Origin: Paludibacter sp.
Lineage (GTDB): Bacteria > Bacteroidota > Bacteroidia > Bacteroidales > Paludibacteraceae
Length of the DNA stretch: 64,000 nucleotides
Direction: 5' to 3'
Assembly (NCBI GenBank): GCA_028690665.1
Contig: JAQVAV010000001.1
Span: 248,001 to 312,000, forward strand
The notes below the pieces were generated by a model. It made no database searches and was not told the DNA's origin. It worked only from the letters and a program-made list of their open reading frames with translations. The translations under genes and the position numbers were made by a program. Of the stretch, positions 9,691 to 20,800 are shown one piece after another. Positions within the stretch are counted from its first letter, which is position 1; each line of letters begins with the position of its first letter.

Positions 9691-11160
9691 ATGAAAACAT
9701 TCAATAAAATATTAGTAGCGGTAATACTTTCGGTTCCGACATTCTTTACTTCGTGTACCGAAGATATGATGGAGACAAGCAAAGGCGACAATGCTCTTGT
9801 TCTGTCAACCAATACAGACGACAGTGTCAGCCTTGATGTAGCATCTCCGACTGCTACCGCTATAAAATTCAGCTGGACTTCGGGTTCCAATCAAGGAACA
9901 AACGCAGCAATCACCTATGAATTTCAGTTAGGAAAAGTAGGCGATAACTTTTCAAATGCGATCGATACTGTTTTTGATAAAGGTTCTGTCAGCATTGAAT
10001 ATACAAACGAAGATTTCAACAATATTCTGTTGAATCATTTTGGAGTGGCTGTCGGTTCGAAAGCGGAACTGGAAGCCCGGATTATTGCCATTATTCATGC
10101 AAACGGAATTGAGCCGGACACATCGGCTGTCATAAACATGAGCGTTACTTCGTACAAACCAATATCAAAAACACTGTATATTATTGGTAGCGCGGCACCT
10201 AATGGCTGGAGTGCTGACAACGCGACAAAAATGAATTCTGTTTCAGGCGCAGCCGGGAGTTTTACATGGCAGGGACATCTCAGTGCCGGTGAACTGAAAT
10301 TTATTACAACTTTAGGTTCATTTGTACCATCATACAATAAAGGAGCTGATAACACATCTCTTTATTTCCGCGAATCGGATTCCGATCCTGATAATAAATT
10401 CACTATTTCAAGTTCAGGTATTTACAAAATAACGCTGAACATTATTACTCTTGCTATCAGTATAGATGTACTTGATGCTCCGGAGTATAGTCAACTCTGG
10501 TTCGTCGGAGGGTTTAGCGGCTGGAACTTTGTTGAAATGCGCAACGACTTATTGGATCCGTATGTTTTCCACTACAATGCAGAATTAAGTTCAACAAGCA
10601 GTTCTGATGAATTCAAAATAGCCACGGCACAAAGTTTCGATGACAATGTGATATATTTCCATCCGGCTGTTGATCAGCAGGGAACAGGAACGGATCTTAC
10701 CGTAGCAAAATGGTCTGCTGCCGAAAATGCAGATGATTATAAATGGAAAATAAATACCGGCGTATATAAAATTACATTTGATTTACAGAATATGAAAATC
10801 GACATTGTGCCTTTCACACCTTATTCATCAATGTATATGATTGGTTCGGCTACGTCGGTAGGTTGGGACATTGGTAATGCCCTGGCAATGACTGCCGTTA
10901 CAGGAAATCCTTATAAATTTACATGGACAGGAAGTCTGAGTACCGGTGAACTGAAATTCAGCTGTGACAAACAAAGCGACTGGGGTGGAGACTGGTTCTT
11001 GGCAAGTTCCTCTGGCCTTGAGCCAAGTGGTTCGGAAGAACAAATGATCTTCAGTGCTGGTGGTGCCAACCCGGATAATAAATGGAACATAACCACAGCG
11101 GGAACTTATACCATAGAACTCGACCAGTTACAGGAACTCGTAACAATTACATTACAATAA
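9691..11160 (+). CDS. SusE-like surface glycan-binding lipoprotein
   Basis: A 489-aa lipoprotein (lipobox FFTSC). The N-terminal domain (about 28-150, KFSWTSGSNQGTNAAITYEFQ) is the Ig-like SusE domain. Three carbohydrate-binding repeats follow, opening LYIIGSAAPNGW (about 163), LWFVGGFSGWNF (about 269) and MYMIGSATSVGW (about 381). It is expected to hold alpha-glucan at the cell surface for SusCD and the dextranase. It matches the position of the SusE-like gene in known dextran loci. Confidence 0.88.
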   Translation: MKTFNKILVAVILSVPTFFTSCTEDMMETSKGDNALVLSTNTDDSVSLDVASPTATAIKFSWTSGSNQGTNAAITYEFQLGKVGDNFSNAIDTVFDKGSVSIEYTNEDFNNILLNHFGVAVGSKAELEARIIAIIHANGIEPDTSAVINMSVTSYKPISKTLYIIGSAAPNGWSADNATKMNSVSGAAGSFTWQGHLSAGELKFITTLGSFVPSYNKGADNTSLYFRESDSDPDNKFTISSSGIYKITLNIITLAISIDVLDAPEYSQLWFVGGFSGWNFVEMRNDLLDPYVFHYNAELSSTSSSDEFKIATAQSFDDNVIYFHPAVDQQGTGTDLTVAKWSAAENADDYKWKINTGVYKITFDLQNMKIDIVPFTPYSSMYMIGSATSVGWDIGNALAMTAVTGNPYKFTWTGSLSTGELKFSCDKQSDWGGDWFLASSSGLEPSGSEEQMIFSAGGANPDNKWNITTAGTYTIELDQLQELVTITLQ

Positions 11161-11171
11161 AAAAGCATCTT

Positions 11172-12938
11172 ATGAAAAAAGTAATATATATATCAATAAC
11201 ACTGTCAGCGCTTATTTTAAGCGCTTGCGGTGATTACTACGACACTCAGAATAATCCGGTTACATACGGAGAAACTTATCTGGACATGAAATTATCTACA
11301 GATAAGGCTTCTTATGCGCCGGACGAAACGGTTACTTTCACACTGAAAAACCTTCCTTCCGGAGCCAAAGTACGTTATTTTTATCTTGACGAAGCAATTG
11401 ATTCGGCTTCGCTGACAGACAAAACATGGACATGGACTCCACCAGCAGAAGACTATAAGGGTTACATGGCGGCAGTGTATACAACAAACAATAGTACTGA
11501 GGAGCTTTACACTTCCATTGCGGTGGATGTGTCTTCCGACTGGACTAAATTTCCACGTTATGGTTTTCTGTCAGACTATAGTAAAATGTCACAGGTATTT
11601 ATCGACAACAATATTGAAAGATTGAACCGCTACCATATCAACGGTTTGCAGTTTTACGACTGGCTTTATGACCATCAGCGTCCGTTGGCCGGAACCGCCG
11701 AAAATCCGGCTTCTTCGTGGTTGGATATTTTTGACCGTACAAACTACCTGTCTACCGTTCAGGGATATATTGCAGCAGCACAAAGCAAAAACATAAAAAC
11801 CATGTTTTACAATTTGTGCTACGGAGCCTTGGATGATGCAGCTTCCGACGGTGTAGAAGATGCATGGTATGTGTATACAGATCAGCAACATGGAAACAAG
11901 GATTACCATGAACTTTCAAGCGGTCGTAGCAATATTTATATTGTAAATCCGGCCAATACTGATTGGCAGCAATATCTTGTTAAACGTAACAACGATGTTT
12001 ACAGTGTCTTTGGTTTTGATGGCTATCACATCGACCAACTCGGTTACCGTGGAGACCGTTACGATTACGATGGAAACTCTATTAATATGACGGCAGGATA
12101 CGGATCATTTATTAATGCCATGAAAACAGCAGAACCAAACAAAAATCTGGTATTTAATGCTGTCGGTGGATATGGTCAGTCGGACATTGCTAATGCAGAT
12201 GTGGATTTTCTGTATGCCGAAGTTTGGGGTGCCCGTAGTGGAGATGAACCTGAAAATTCGTATGCAGATTTAATCTCACTTATGCGCGACAATGTTGCTC
12301 AAAGTAATTCTGAGAAAAACATAGTATTGGCAGCCTACATGGATTATGATATTTCAACAACATCGGGCTATGTCAACAAACCCGGAATATTATTGGCAGA
12401 TGCTTCTATTTTTGCCTGGGGTGGAGCTCACCTCGAGTTAGGAGAACATTACCTGACCAATGAATATTTTCCGAATGACAATTTACAAATGAAATCGGAT
12501 TTGGGACAGGCTTTGGTAAATTATTACGACTTTTTGGTGGCATACGAAAATCTGCTTCGCGATGGAGGAGAATTTCAGGCAGCGGATGTAACGTTTCTGA
12601 ACGAAAGCATAACAGCCGCCCGTTGGCCGGCAGATAAAGGACAGGTAGCTACAATCGGCAAAAAAGTAAACGGAAAGGATGTGATTCATCTGATTAATTT
12701 TACTGATGCCAACTCTATGCAGTGGAGAGATTCGAAAGGGACTCAGGCTGAGCCAACATTGATTACGGCGCCTTCTGTAAGCATCCCGGTTTCCGGAACG
12801 GTTTCAAAAGTTTGGTTTGCTTCTCCAGATATTAATAATGGCTTAGCTAACAACCTGCCGTTTACCCAAAGTGGAGATCAGGTTACCGTCACACTTCCAT
12901 CTCTTAAATACTGGGATATGATTGTAGTGGAATACTAA
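11172..12938 (+). CDS. GH66 endo-dextranase lipoprotein
   Basis: A 588-aa enzyme. The ORF track starts 30 codons earlier, inside susE; the ATG at 11172 is chosen because it lies 11 nt after the susE stop and opens a clean lipoprotein signal (LILSAC). An Ig-like N-domain (about 30-125) precedes the GH66 barrel, with RYHINGLQFYDWLYDHQRP (about 153-171). GFDGYHIDQLGYRG places the predicted nucleophile at Asp288, and FLYAEVWG places the acid/base at Glu350, matching GH66 spacing. It would cut internal alpha-1,6 bonds of dextran at the surface. It is the substrate-defining gene of this locus and is followed by a terminator. Confidence 0.92.
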   Translation: MKKVIYISITLSALILSACGDYYDTQNNPVTYGETYLDMKLSTDKASYAPDETVTFTLKNLPSGAKVRYFYLDEAIDSASLTDKTWTWTPPAEDYKGYMAAVYTTNNSTEELYTSIAVDVSSDWTKFPRYGFLSDYSKMSQVFIDNNIERLNRYHINGLQFYDWLYDHQRPLAGTAENPASSWLDIFDRTNYLSTVQGYIAAAQSKNIKTMFYNLCYGALDDAASDGVEDAWYVYTDQQHGNKDYHELSSGRSNIYIVNPANTDWQQYLVKRNNDVYSVFGFDGYHIDQLGYRGDRYDYDGNSINMTAGYGSFINAMKTAEPNKNLVFNAVGGYGQSDIANADVDFLYAEVWGARSGDEPENSYADLISLMRDNVAQSNSEKNIVLAAYMDYDISTTSGYVNKPGILLADASIFAWGGAHLELGEHYLTNEYFPNDNLQMKSDLGQALVNYYDFLVAYENLLRDGGEFQAADVTFLNESITAARWPADKGQVATIGKKVNGKDVIHLINFTDANSMQWRDSKGTQAEPTLITAPSVSIPVSGTVSKVWFASPDINNGLANNLPFTQSGDQVTVTLPSLKYWDMIVVEY

Positions 12939-12970
12939 TTGAAATAAAAAACATAATGATAATTTTCTGC

Positions 12971-12999
12971 AGAGGCTGTTTTTCGACAGCCTCTTTTTT
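12971..12999 (+). terminator. Rho-independent terminator of the dextran operon
   Basis: AGAGGCTGT and ACAGCCTCT make a perfect nine-pair stem with a 6-nt loop and a T tract. It is the cleanest border between the dextran and fructan loci. Confidence 0.93.
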
Positions 13000-13075
13000 G
13001 TGCGCAAATATCCGGTTTGTATCAAAACTACACGCTTATGTAACATTTCTTATACCCACAAATAAATAGTTGAAA

Positions 13076-13083
13076 TATATTTG
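13076..13083 (+). promoter_or_regulatory. Candidate -7 box for the T9SS protein gene
   Basis: TATATTTG fits TAnnTTTG 33 nt before the start codon. No TTTG element is seen at the expected upstream spacing. Confidence 0.4.
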
Positions 13084-13115
13084 TATACCTCAAAATCTAT
13101 AAATACAAATGCGGC

Positions 13116-15761
13116 ATGAAAAAATTATTATTCACACTATTTTTCGGACTGTATGGTATCCCTGTCATTTTTGGACAAATAACCATTTATGATGGGGAAA
13201 CCGTGACTGCAGATTTTTGGGACATTGGAGGTGGTTTTGTAGATGGTGAATATACAGAGGGACCTAATGGAGCTGATTGTCATCAGGGGGAAGGTTGGAA
13301 ACTCTATGTTTCTGGTAAAATGGACATTCTTTCCGGAGATATTAACAATCCCGATTCTACAGGAGAAAACACAACGTCCAAAGTCATACGACTAATCAGA
13401 AATCCAAATGGTGAAGGCTGGGCTGGTGCGTATTGGGATATTTCTTCATACAATATAGATATAAGTACTAAAAATCATTTCAGCCTTTTGATAAAAAAAA
13501 CAATTGCAGGGAATGTAACCATGAAATTAGAAGGTGCGGGATCTCAAGAAGTCACAACTTATTATACTACCCCGAATGAATGGCAACAACTTGATTTTTA
13601 TTTTGACGCAACAAATTTTTCAGGGTCTCCAACTACACTTTTTGTTTTTCCTCATAATCAAACAGATCTGAGTGAAAATATTATTACTTATTTTGATGAA
13701 ATTTCTGTTTACGATGGAACAACTGCCAATGTTATTTTTGACGGTTCGGATGATAGTTCTTTAAATTTGCTTGATGGATATTGGTCTCCTAATGGAGATC
13801 TAAATAATTTAGAAACAGATTTATTTCCAAATCTCTATCAGGACAAAATAAACTCATCAAATCATGTAATACGATTTTTAAGAGCTATGGACGGTTATAA
13901 CTGGTGTGGCCTAGGAATTAATGATTTAGATATTGATCTGTCTGTCACTCCAGTTATTAGTCTTATGATAAACAAATCCATTGCAGGTACAGTTGGGCTG
14001 GAACTCGATGGAGCCGGCACAAAAGAATTATTTGCCGAATACACAACTCCTGGTCAATGGCAAAGACTTACCTTTAAATTCAAAAGTAGTGATTTTACCG
14101 GGAATCCTACAACTATGATTATTCACCCTCATTACGAAGAAACAGACCAGACAAACCTTAACTATCACACTCCAATATATATCGACAATATTTTATTAAG
14201 AGATACAGTTACATTCCCTACAGACTATTTCAGATCTGTATCGTCAGGAAACTGGAACAGTACTTCAACATGGGAATCATCGTATAACAATCAGGATTGG
14301 ATTGAATCTGAAACAGTTCCGAACAATCAGGCTACCGAAATTCACATAAGTACAGGCAATCTTGTAACAATACCTTCAAATTGTACTGCCTCTGAATTAT
14401 ATATTGATGCAGGGGGCAAACTTACTGTCAACGAAACCGAAAGCCTCAGTTGTGACTCATTATATATTTTAAGTGATGCAACATCAGGAACAGCAACTTT
14501 TATCAATAACGGGACAGCCAATATAAATTCTGCTAAAGTGAATCAATACCTGACTTATCGTTCGTGGTATATGTCGTCGCCAGTAAGTGAATCATATGCA
14601 TTATCAGAAACTGACCTTATAAAATATTACGATGAAACTACCAATACATGGAAGTCAAGTTCAACATTAGAACCCGGTAAAGGATATATTGTGAATCCTA
14701 CCAACGATGGAGATGAAAGCCTTTCATTCTGCGGAACATTGAATGATGGCGATCAATCCATATCACTCACTTATACAAATGGTGTAAACAAAGCAGGTTT
14801 TAATCTAATTGGTAATCCGTATCCGTCGTATTTAAAATGGACAGATGTCTATAATGCGAATCAGTCCTTTTTATCTACCTCTACAATGTGGTATCGTACA
14901 AAATATAACGGCATCTATTATTTCTGGACTGTGAACGGAGCTAGCGGGGAGACTATCGGCGATGAGGCCAGTCAGTATATTCCGCCAATGCAGGCTTTCT
15001 GGGTAAGGGCTTCAGCTTCGGGAAATCTGACACTGACCAATACCATGAGAAGTCATGCTCCGTCAAGTAATTTTTTGCTGAAAGCTCCTCAACTCCAATC
15101 ATCGGGAAAAATTTCAGTGAGATTAGTAGTAAGCAATGGGACCAATTCAGATGAAGCACTTATTTATACAAATTCTCAAGCCTCAGATGGTTATGACATT
15201 TATGATTCTCCGAAAATGAGTAACGAAAACAGTAAAATACCTGAAATATATACCGAAGTGACCGGACAACATTTAGCCATTAATGGAATGCAACAAATAC
15301 CATTAGATCAAGACATTACACTTGGGCTAGTTGAAGGAGAATCCACTGAACTCACCGTAAAAGCCTCTGAGTTAAACAATATATCGGATGGATGTAAGGT
15401 CATTTTAAAAGACAAATTATTAGATATCGAAACAGAGCTGGCTGATACAAATACTACTTACGATTTTGTTCCGGTGACTGATGCTCCAGACCGGTTTAGC
15501 GTTATTTTCAAAACATCGGGAACTGTAACGAGAACAAAAACTTTGAATAACAAGATGTTTGCATTCAGTAATAAAGGACAAATAACAATTGTTGATAATA
15601 CGGATCTGGATATTACAGAATTCGAAATTTACAACGCGTTGGGAAGAAAAATCACCACACAAATAAAAACAGGGAATCAAATAACAGTTGATACTGTATT
15701 TCCGACCGGAATTTATTTTATTCACTACGGAAATAATGTATTGAAAGTTATCGTAAAATAA
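13116..15761 (+). CDS. Large T9SS-secreted surface protein with two beta-sandwich (CBM-like) repeats
   Basis: An 881-aa secreted protein with a signal peptide ending FGQ (about 21). Two related beta-sandwich repeats follow (about 22-200 and 203-375), opening ITIYDGETVTADFW and VIFDGSDDSSLNLL and sharing an SLLIKKTIAGNV-like strand and an EWQQLDFYF-like strand. A segment beginning YFRSVSSGNWNSTSTWES (about 370-480) resembles a region common in Bacteroidetes surface proteins. The end (about 805-881) is a T9SS sorting domain (FEIYNALGRKI, PTGIYFIHY). The same sandwich type recurs in two fructan-locus genes downstream, so this protein probably binds the same glycan. No catalytic motif is recognised. 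Confidence 0.75.
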   Translation: MKKLLFTLFFGLYGIPVIFGQITIYDGETVTADFWDIGGGFVDGEYTEGPNGADCHQGEGWKLYVSGKMDILSGDINNPDSTGENTTSKVIRLIRNPNGEGWAGAYWDISSYNIDISTKNHFSLLIKKTIAGNVTMKLEGAGSQEVTTYYTTPNEWQQLDFYFDATNFSGSPTTLFVFPHNQTDLSENIITYFDEISVYDGTTANVIFDGSDDSSLNLLDGYWSPNGDLNNLETDLFPNLYQDKINSSNHVIRFLRAMDGYNWCGLGINDLDIDLSVTPVISLMINKSIAGTVGLELDGAGTKELFAEYTTPGQWQRLTFKFKSSDFTGNPTTMIIHPHYEETDQTNLNYHTPIYIDNILLRDTVTFPTDYFRSVSSGNWNSTSTWESSYNNQDWIESETVPNNQATEIHISTGNLVTIPSNCTASELYIDAGGKLTVNETESLSCDSLYILSDATSGTATFINNGTANINSAKVNQYLTYRSWYMSSPVSESYALSETDLIKYYDETTNTWKSSSTLEPGKGYIVNPTNDGDESLSFCGTLNDGDQSISLTYTNGVNKAGFNLIGNPYPSYLKWTDVYNANQSFLSTSTMWYRTKYNGIYYFWTVNGASGETIGDEASQYIPPMQAFWVRASASGNLTLTNTMRSHAPSSNFLLKAPQLQSSGKISVRLVVSNGTNSDEALIYTNSQASDGYDIYDSPKMSNENSKIPEIYTEVTGQHLAINGMQQIPLDQDITLGLVEGESTELTVKASELNNISDGCKVILKDKLLDIETELADTNTTYDFVPVTDAPDRFSVIFKTSGTVTRTKTLNNKMFAFSNKGQITIVDNTDLDITEFEIYNALGRKITTQIKTGNQITVDTVFPTGIYFIHYGNNVLKVIVK

Positions 15762-15777
15762 TTCACAAAAAGGAAAT

Positions 15778-15945
15778 ATGGAAATTCAACTAAAATCAAA
15801 AAAAACACGAAAGGAATACAATAAACCAACAATATATATGATTCAATTAGATAATCAGATTTCGCTGCAATTGGAGTCTGAACCTTCGATACCTCCCGAT
15901 GAAGTTTACAATACTCAACAAAAAGATCCATTCTATAATGCATAA
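15778..15945 (+). CDS. Small 55-aa protein, KEYxKPxIxxIxLDxxISL type
   Basis: This ORF is too short for the ORF track. It starts 16 nt after the T9SS gene, preceded by AGGAA, and encodes MEIQLKSKKTRKEYNKPTIY and onward through MIQLDNQISLQLES to a Pro/Asp-rich tail. The pattern of a basic start, a Tyr-x-x-Pro core, an alternating hydrophobic strand with Leu-Asp, then a polar tail resembles small Bacteroidales proteins often annotated hypothetical. No signal peptide or membrane segment is seen. Function is unknown; co-transcription with the surface protein gene is likely from the spacing. Confidence 0.55.
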   Translation: MEIQLKSKKTRKEYNKPTIYMIQLDNQISLQLESEPSIPPDEVYNTQQKDPFYNA

Positions 15946-16180
15946 ATATAAAATATTTAACCCAATCAACATACTATAAAATTAAAATTCATGCATTTTT
16001 CATAGATACTCTCAGACAATATCAAACCAGAAGATAAACTAAAGTTATTCTATCTCAAACTTTTTCCAGGATAATATAATTCAGTACATTCCAATTTAAT
16101 TGAACATATAAAATAGTAGCCATAAAAAATCAACACTTTAGAATAAATTAAACAAGTATGAATCACAAATCTAATACATT

Positions 16181-17638
16181 ATGAAATATATTTCTACAAA
16201 AAAGCTTATTTCATTAATTCTATGTTTTTATATCATTACTACCCCTTTATTGGCAACACTCATTGATAATAGCTCAAACGAATTTAAGACAAATTCAATT
16301 GATTTACAATACAATATCGGAAGTTGGGAGGTAAATCAGGATGGATTGAATTGCTATATGGGAAGTTTGGGAGATGGTTTTCTGTTTTCAAATACAACGG
16401 CTCAAAATTTTATATTTGAAACTGATGTTGTATTTCATAGTACGAGCGAATCTGTAGCTTCATTGTTATTTGGCTCAAACAATGATCTTAATCAAAAGAA
16501 TATGTATGTAGCCAATATTAATCCCAATAATGGCGTAACTCGTCTGTTTAAGTTTCAATATAATTCAGTTGAGACACAGGCTTTTGATTTGGTGAGTAAA
16601 AAAAGTGTTGCACAAACAAATAACAACTCTTACCATTTGAGTGTGACAGTTATCGGCAAACATATTGTATTTAGGGTAAACGGAGAAGTAGTAGCCAATA
16701 CAGCCGACTATACAAGTACGGACATTTACGGACAAAATGACGCTTTTATAGGCAATTATCTTGGACTATTGTCGTGGAATGCCAACTGCACCCATCAAAA
16801 TTTATATGATGGCAGACCCTGAAAGAAGGAGGATGGAGTTATATTAGACTGGACAGAAGATTCTTTTTACAATGGTGTTTTTAGAGATCAAAAGTTTTTC
16901 GTTTCCAAAACAAGTGGCTTATGGTAATTGCAGGAGGCCCGTTAAGGATATATTCATCCGACAATTTACTCGACATCCTCTTATTCGAACATAGATGCCG
17001 AATGTCCTAACCTTGTGCGTTTACCGGTTATTGATAACGGACAGATTGTAGAATACAAATGGCTTCTAAGTCGTACCGGACGAATTTATAAAGCAGGTGA
17101 TTTTCTGCAACAAGATGGAAAATGGCAATTTGGTCCTGATTCCGAATACGAATCTGATAATGGCATAATGAACTTTGGAAAAGATGCTTATGCTCTGCAA
17201 ACTTATTATTAGGGCGAATTCGGCGAAGATCAATCAAGAATAATAGCTATTAGCTGGCTGAATAGCTGGGATTATTCCTCTCATGACGATCAGCCTTTTG
17301 GAAATGACATATATAATGGAAGTTTCACCGCCAATGTAGAAATTTATCCCCTGACAAGTATTTGGAACGAAAATAACACAACAGGAATAATCAATCATTA
17401 CGTTCAATTCGGGACAATTTTATTAACAAAAGAGAATAACGAAAATTATATAATCAAAGGAGTCGAGGAAGAAATTGCACAACTTCTTAATATTTCCGGA
17501 CAAATCATGAAAACGATTCCCATTGAAAATTATCAAACTACAATAAATCTTTCGGGGATAAAACAAAATATAATTTTAGTTCTTGTTATTACTAAAAATG
17601 AAACTGATGAAACTGAGACATTTAAAATATCAATATAG
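16181..17638 (+). pseudogene. Degraded GH32 beta-fructosidase with T9SS tail
   Basis: The first ORF (213 aa) has a signal peptide and a beta-sandwich with GSWEVNQDGLNCYMGSLGDG. It stops at an in-frame TGA (16820-16822). GH32 motifs then appear in alternating frames: GVFRDQKFF (RDP changed to RDQ) in frame 2, KWLMVIAGGPLRIYSSDNLL in frame 1, and ECPNLVRLPV plus MNFGKDAYALQTYY back in frame 2. An in-frame TAG (17210-17212) follows, then ISWLNSWDYS and a T9SS-like tail (LLNISGQIMKTI). The WMNDPNG nucleophile segment is absent, so a deletion is likely. The parent was probably a surface levanase or inulinase; it cannot now make an active enzyme. Confidence 0.85.
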
Positions 17639-17687
17639 AACCTTATTAAACAATAAGTTAACATATTTGTTTTTAATAAAGAATCTT

Positions 17688-17717
17688 TATCAAAAATTAA
17701 GATGATGTATCAAAAAT
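17688..17717 (+). repeat. Two TATCAAAAAT direct repeats 20 nt apart upstream of susC
   Basis: TATCAAAAAT occurs at 17688-17697 and 17708-17717, exactly two helical turns apart. A shorter TGTATCAA copy lies at 17770. The position upstream of the promoter suits an activator site; the regulator is not proven. Confidence 0.4.
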
Positions 17718-17726
17718 ACTTGAATT

Positions 17727-17771
17727 TGAAACAAATATTATATAAATTGATGTAATACAACCATAATTTTG
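17727..17771 (+). promoter_or_regulatory. Fructan susC promoter with shared upstream element
   Basis: TAATTTTG (17764-17771) fits TAnnTTTG. TGAAACAAA (17727-17735) lies 28 nt upstream. The same pair at the same spacing stands before the GH32 gene at 26806. No TTTG -33 box is visible, as expected for a promoter needing an activator. Confidence 0.55.
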
Positions 17772-17842
17772 TATCAATAAATTGTGTAGCTACAATAATA
17801 TATTTAATCAACAAATCATTAACCATACATTAATCTAATATT

Positions 17843-20800
17843 ATGTATTGTCTAAAAAATCTCAATCATTTCAAAAGGCTTATACTGTCTTTACTAATAG
17901 CAGCAGCAAGTTCTTTTATTAATGCACAAACAAATAACATTTCAGGGTTAGTTACGGCAACTGAAGATGGGTTACCTCTTATTGGTGTTTCAATACAAAT
18001 TAAAGGAACAACATCGGGTACAATCACTGATATTGACGGGAAATACAACATCAAAGCAAACAGTGGTCAGACACTCGTTTTTTCGATGGTAGGCATGAAA
18101 ACCGAAGAAATTCAGGTAAAAAGCAAAACCGTCATCAATGTTACATTGGACCCCGATTCAAAAATGCTCGATCAGGTAATTGTTACCGGATATACCAGTC
18201 AGAAAAAAGCGGATCTCACAGGAGCAGTTTCGGTGGTAAAAGTAGACGAAATGATGAAATCTGCCGAAAACAATCCGATGAAAGCCTTACAGGGCAGGGT
18301 TGCCGGAATGACAGTAAGTGCCGATGGAAATCCGAGTGGTTCAGCAACTATCCGCCTGCGGGGTATCGGTACGCTGAACAACAACGACCCGCTGTTTATT
18401 ATCGATGGCATGCCTTCGAAAGCCGGAATGCACGAACTTAATTCGAACGACATTGAGAGCATTCAGGTACTGAAAGATGCTTCCGCTGCGAGTATTTACG
18501 GCTCACGTGCTGCCAATGGCGTAATCATCATTACCACCAAACAAGGGAAGCAGGGAAAAGTAAAAGTTAATTTCGACTCGTACCTTACTGCCTCATTTTA
18601 CACCCATCATTTGCAGACTCTCAACTCGAAAGAGTACGGACAAGCACTTTGGCAGGCAAACATAAACAGCGGTACCGACCCCAACAGCAATAATATCGGA
18701 TACAGTTATGACTGGAACTATGATGCGGATGGCAATGCTGTAATGAATAATCTCTATCTTCCCAAATATCTGGACAATGCAGGGACAATGTATTCGAGCG
18801 ATACTGACTGGTTCAATGAAGTTTCACGAACCGGTATCATTCAGTCTTACAATATGTCTGTGAGCAATGGTACCGACAAGGGAAACTATTATTTTTCATT
18901 GGGTTATTTTGATAATGAAGGAATCATAAAATATTCCAATTTCGACCGTATTTCGGCTCGTATTAACACCGACTACAAACTGCTTGGCGGTATGCTAACC
19001 ATTGGCGAAAATTTTACGCTGAACCACACTTCTGAAGTTCAGGCTCCGGGCGACGTATTGGATTTATCGTTGAAAGCCCTGCCGATGGTACCGGTACATA
19101 CCATCGACGGCGAAGGTTGGGGTGGTCCTACCAATGGAATGAACGACAGACAGAATCCTGTTAGGCTTATTACCTATAATAAAGACAATGCTTACAGTTA
19201 CTGGCGTACTTTTGGTAATGCTTTTGCCGATTTACAACCTTTGAAAAATTTACATTTCCGTACAAGTTTCGGAATTGATTATGGAAACTATTTTAAACGA
19301 TATATGGATAAAACCTATACATCCGGTTTCTTGAGCAATACAACAAGTGCTGTCAACTTAGAACAAAGCCATTCGATGAAATGGAATTGGGCAAATACCG
19401 TTACCTATAAAAAAACGATAGAAAAACACGATTTCGATTTGTTGGGAGGGATGGAAATGTTCCGTCAATCAGACATCAGTTTCAACGCCTACACTTCGGG
19501 GGTGAATGCCTTTGTGATAGAAACTCCTGAATATATGTGGCCAGGTGTAAGTACCGGGAAAGCGCAGGTAGGCGGAGGAGAAACAGGTTATTCGCTGCTG
19601 TCTTATTTCGGCAAAGCAAACTACGTTTATGACAACCGTTATTTGGCATCCGCTACTATTCGCCACGACGGCTCATCCCGTTTTGGAAAAAACAACCGAT
19701 GGGGTACTTTTCCCGCATTTTCGCTCGGATGGCGTATTTCCGAAGAAGCTTTTATGGAAAACACAAAAGGTTTTCTTTCCGATTTAAAACTACGCGCAGG
19801 CTGGGGACAAACAGGTAATCAGGAGATTGACAACTATGCTACTTACACTATTTTTGTTCCCGATTACGGCGTAGCCGATCCTACATGGGCGATTGTCAAC
19901 GGAACAGCTTACGATATTAACGGAAGCGGTTCGGGAACATTGCAGGCAGGATTCCGCAAAATTCAATCGGGTAACGACGACTTGAAATGGGAAACAACCA
20001 TCCAAACCAATGTCGGTCTTGATTTCGCATTTTTCAACAACACGCTTTACGGTTCGGCGGAATATTACATCAAGGATACGAAGGATATTCTTATCAAGCC
20101 TGCCTATCTTGGTGCCGTAGGTGAAGGAGGAGATCGTTGGGCAAATGGAGCTTCAATGGAAAACCGAGGTTTCGAAGTCCTTGCCGGATGCCGCAATAAA
20201 ACAAGTTTTGGTCTAAATTATGATATCGCTGCCAATATATCCGGATTCAGGAATAAAATTACCTACCTGCCTGAAGAGGTTGAAAATTCCTATGGAGGAC
20301 GCGCTGGTGATAATATACTCGGACACCCTTATGGCTCTTTTTACGGCTATGTAGCCGATGGAATTTTCAAAACTCAGGAAGAAGTGGATAATCATGTAAC
20401 TCAGGAAGGCAAAGCAGTTGGTCGTATCCGTTACAAGAACGTGTATGAAGAAGATGGAAAAAATGAAATAAATTCGATGGATCAGACATGGATCGGGAAT
20501 CCCTATCCCGATTTTTCTTACGGACTCAATATCAATTTAGAATATAAAAATTTTGATTTAAGTATTTTCTTTCAAGGGGTACAAGGCGTTGATATTGTCA
20601 ACAGTATAAAATATCAAACCGATTTCTGGAGTGTGGACGATGTCAATTCTAACAAAGGACAACGGGTATTAAATGCGTTCCACCCTGTAACAAATCCTGA
20701 TTCAGATATTCCGATGTTGCAAAGTACAAATACGAACAACGAAGGACGGTTTTCAACCTATTATGTAGAAGACGGTTCGTATATGAAACTACGGAATGTT

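Noticed and set aside
11082-11171. N-terminal 30 codons of the GH66 ORF in the track
   Set aside because: They overlap the susE coding end and hide the clear lipoprotein signal starting at 11172.
17015-17212. 65-aa ORF with a GTG start
   Set aside because: It is a fragment of the degraded GH32 gene, not an independent gene.
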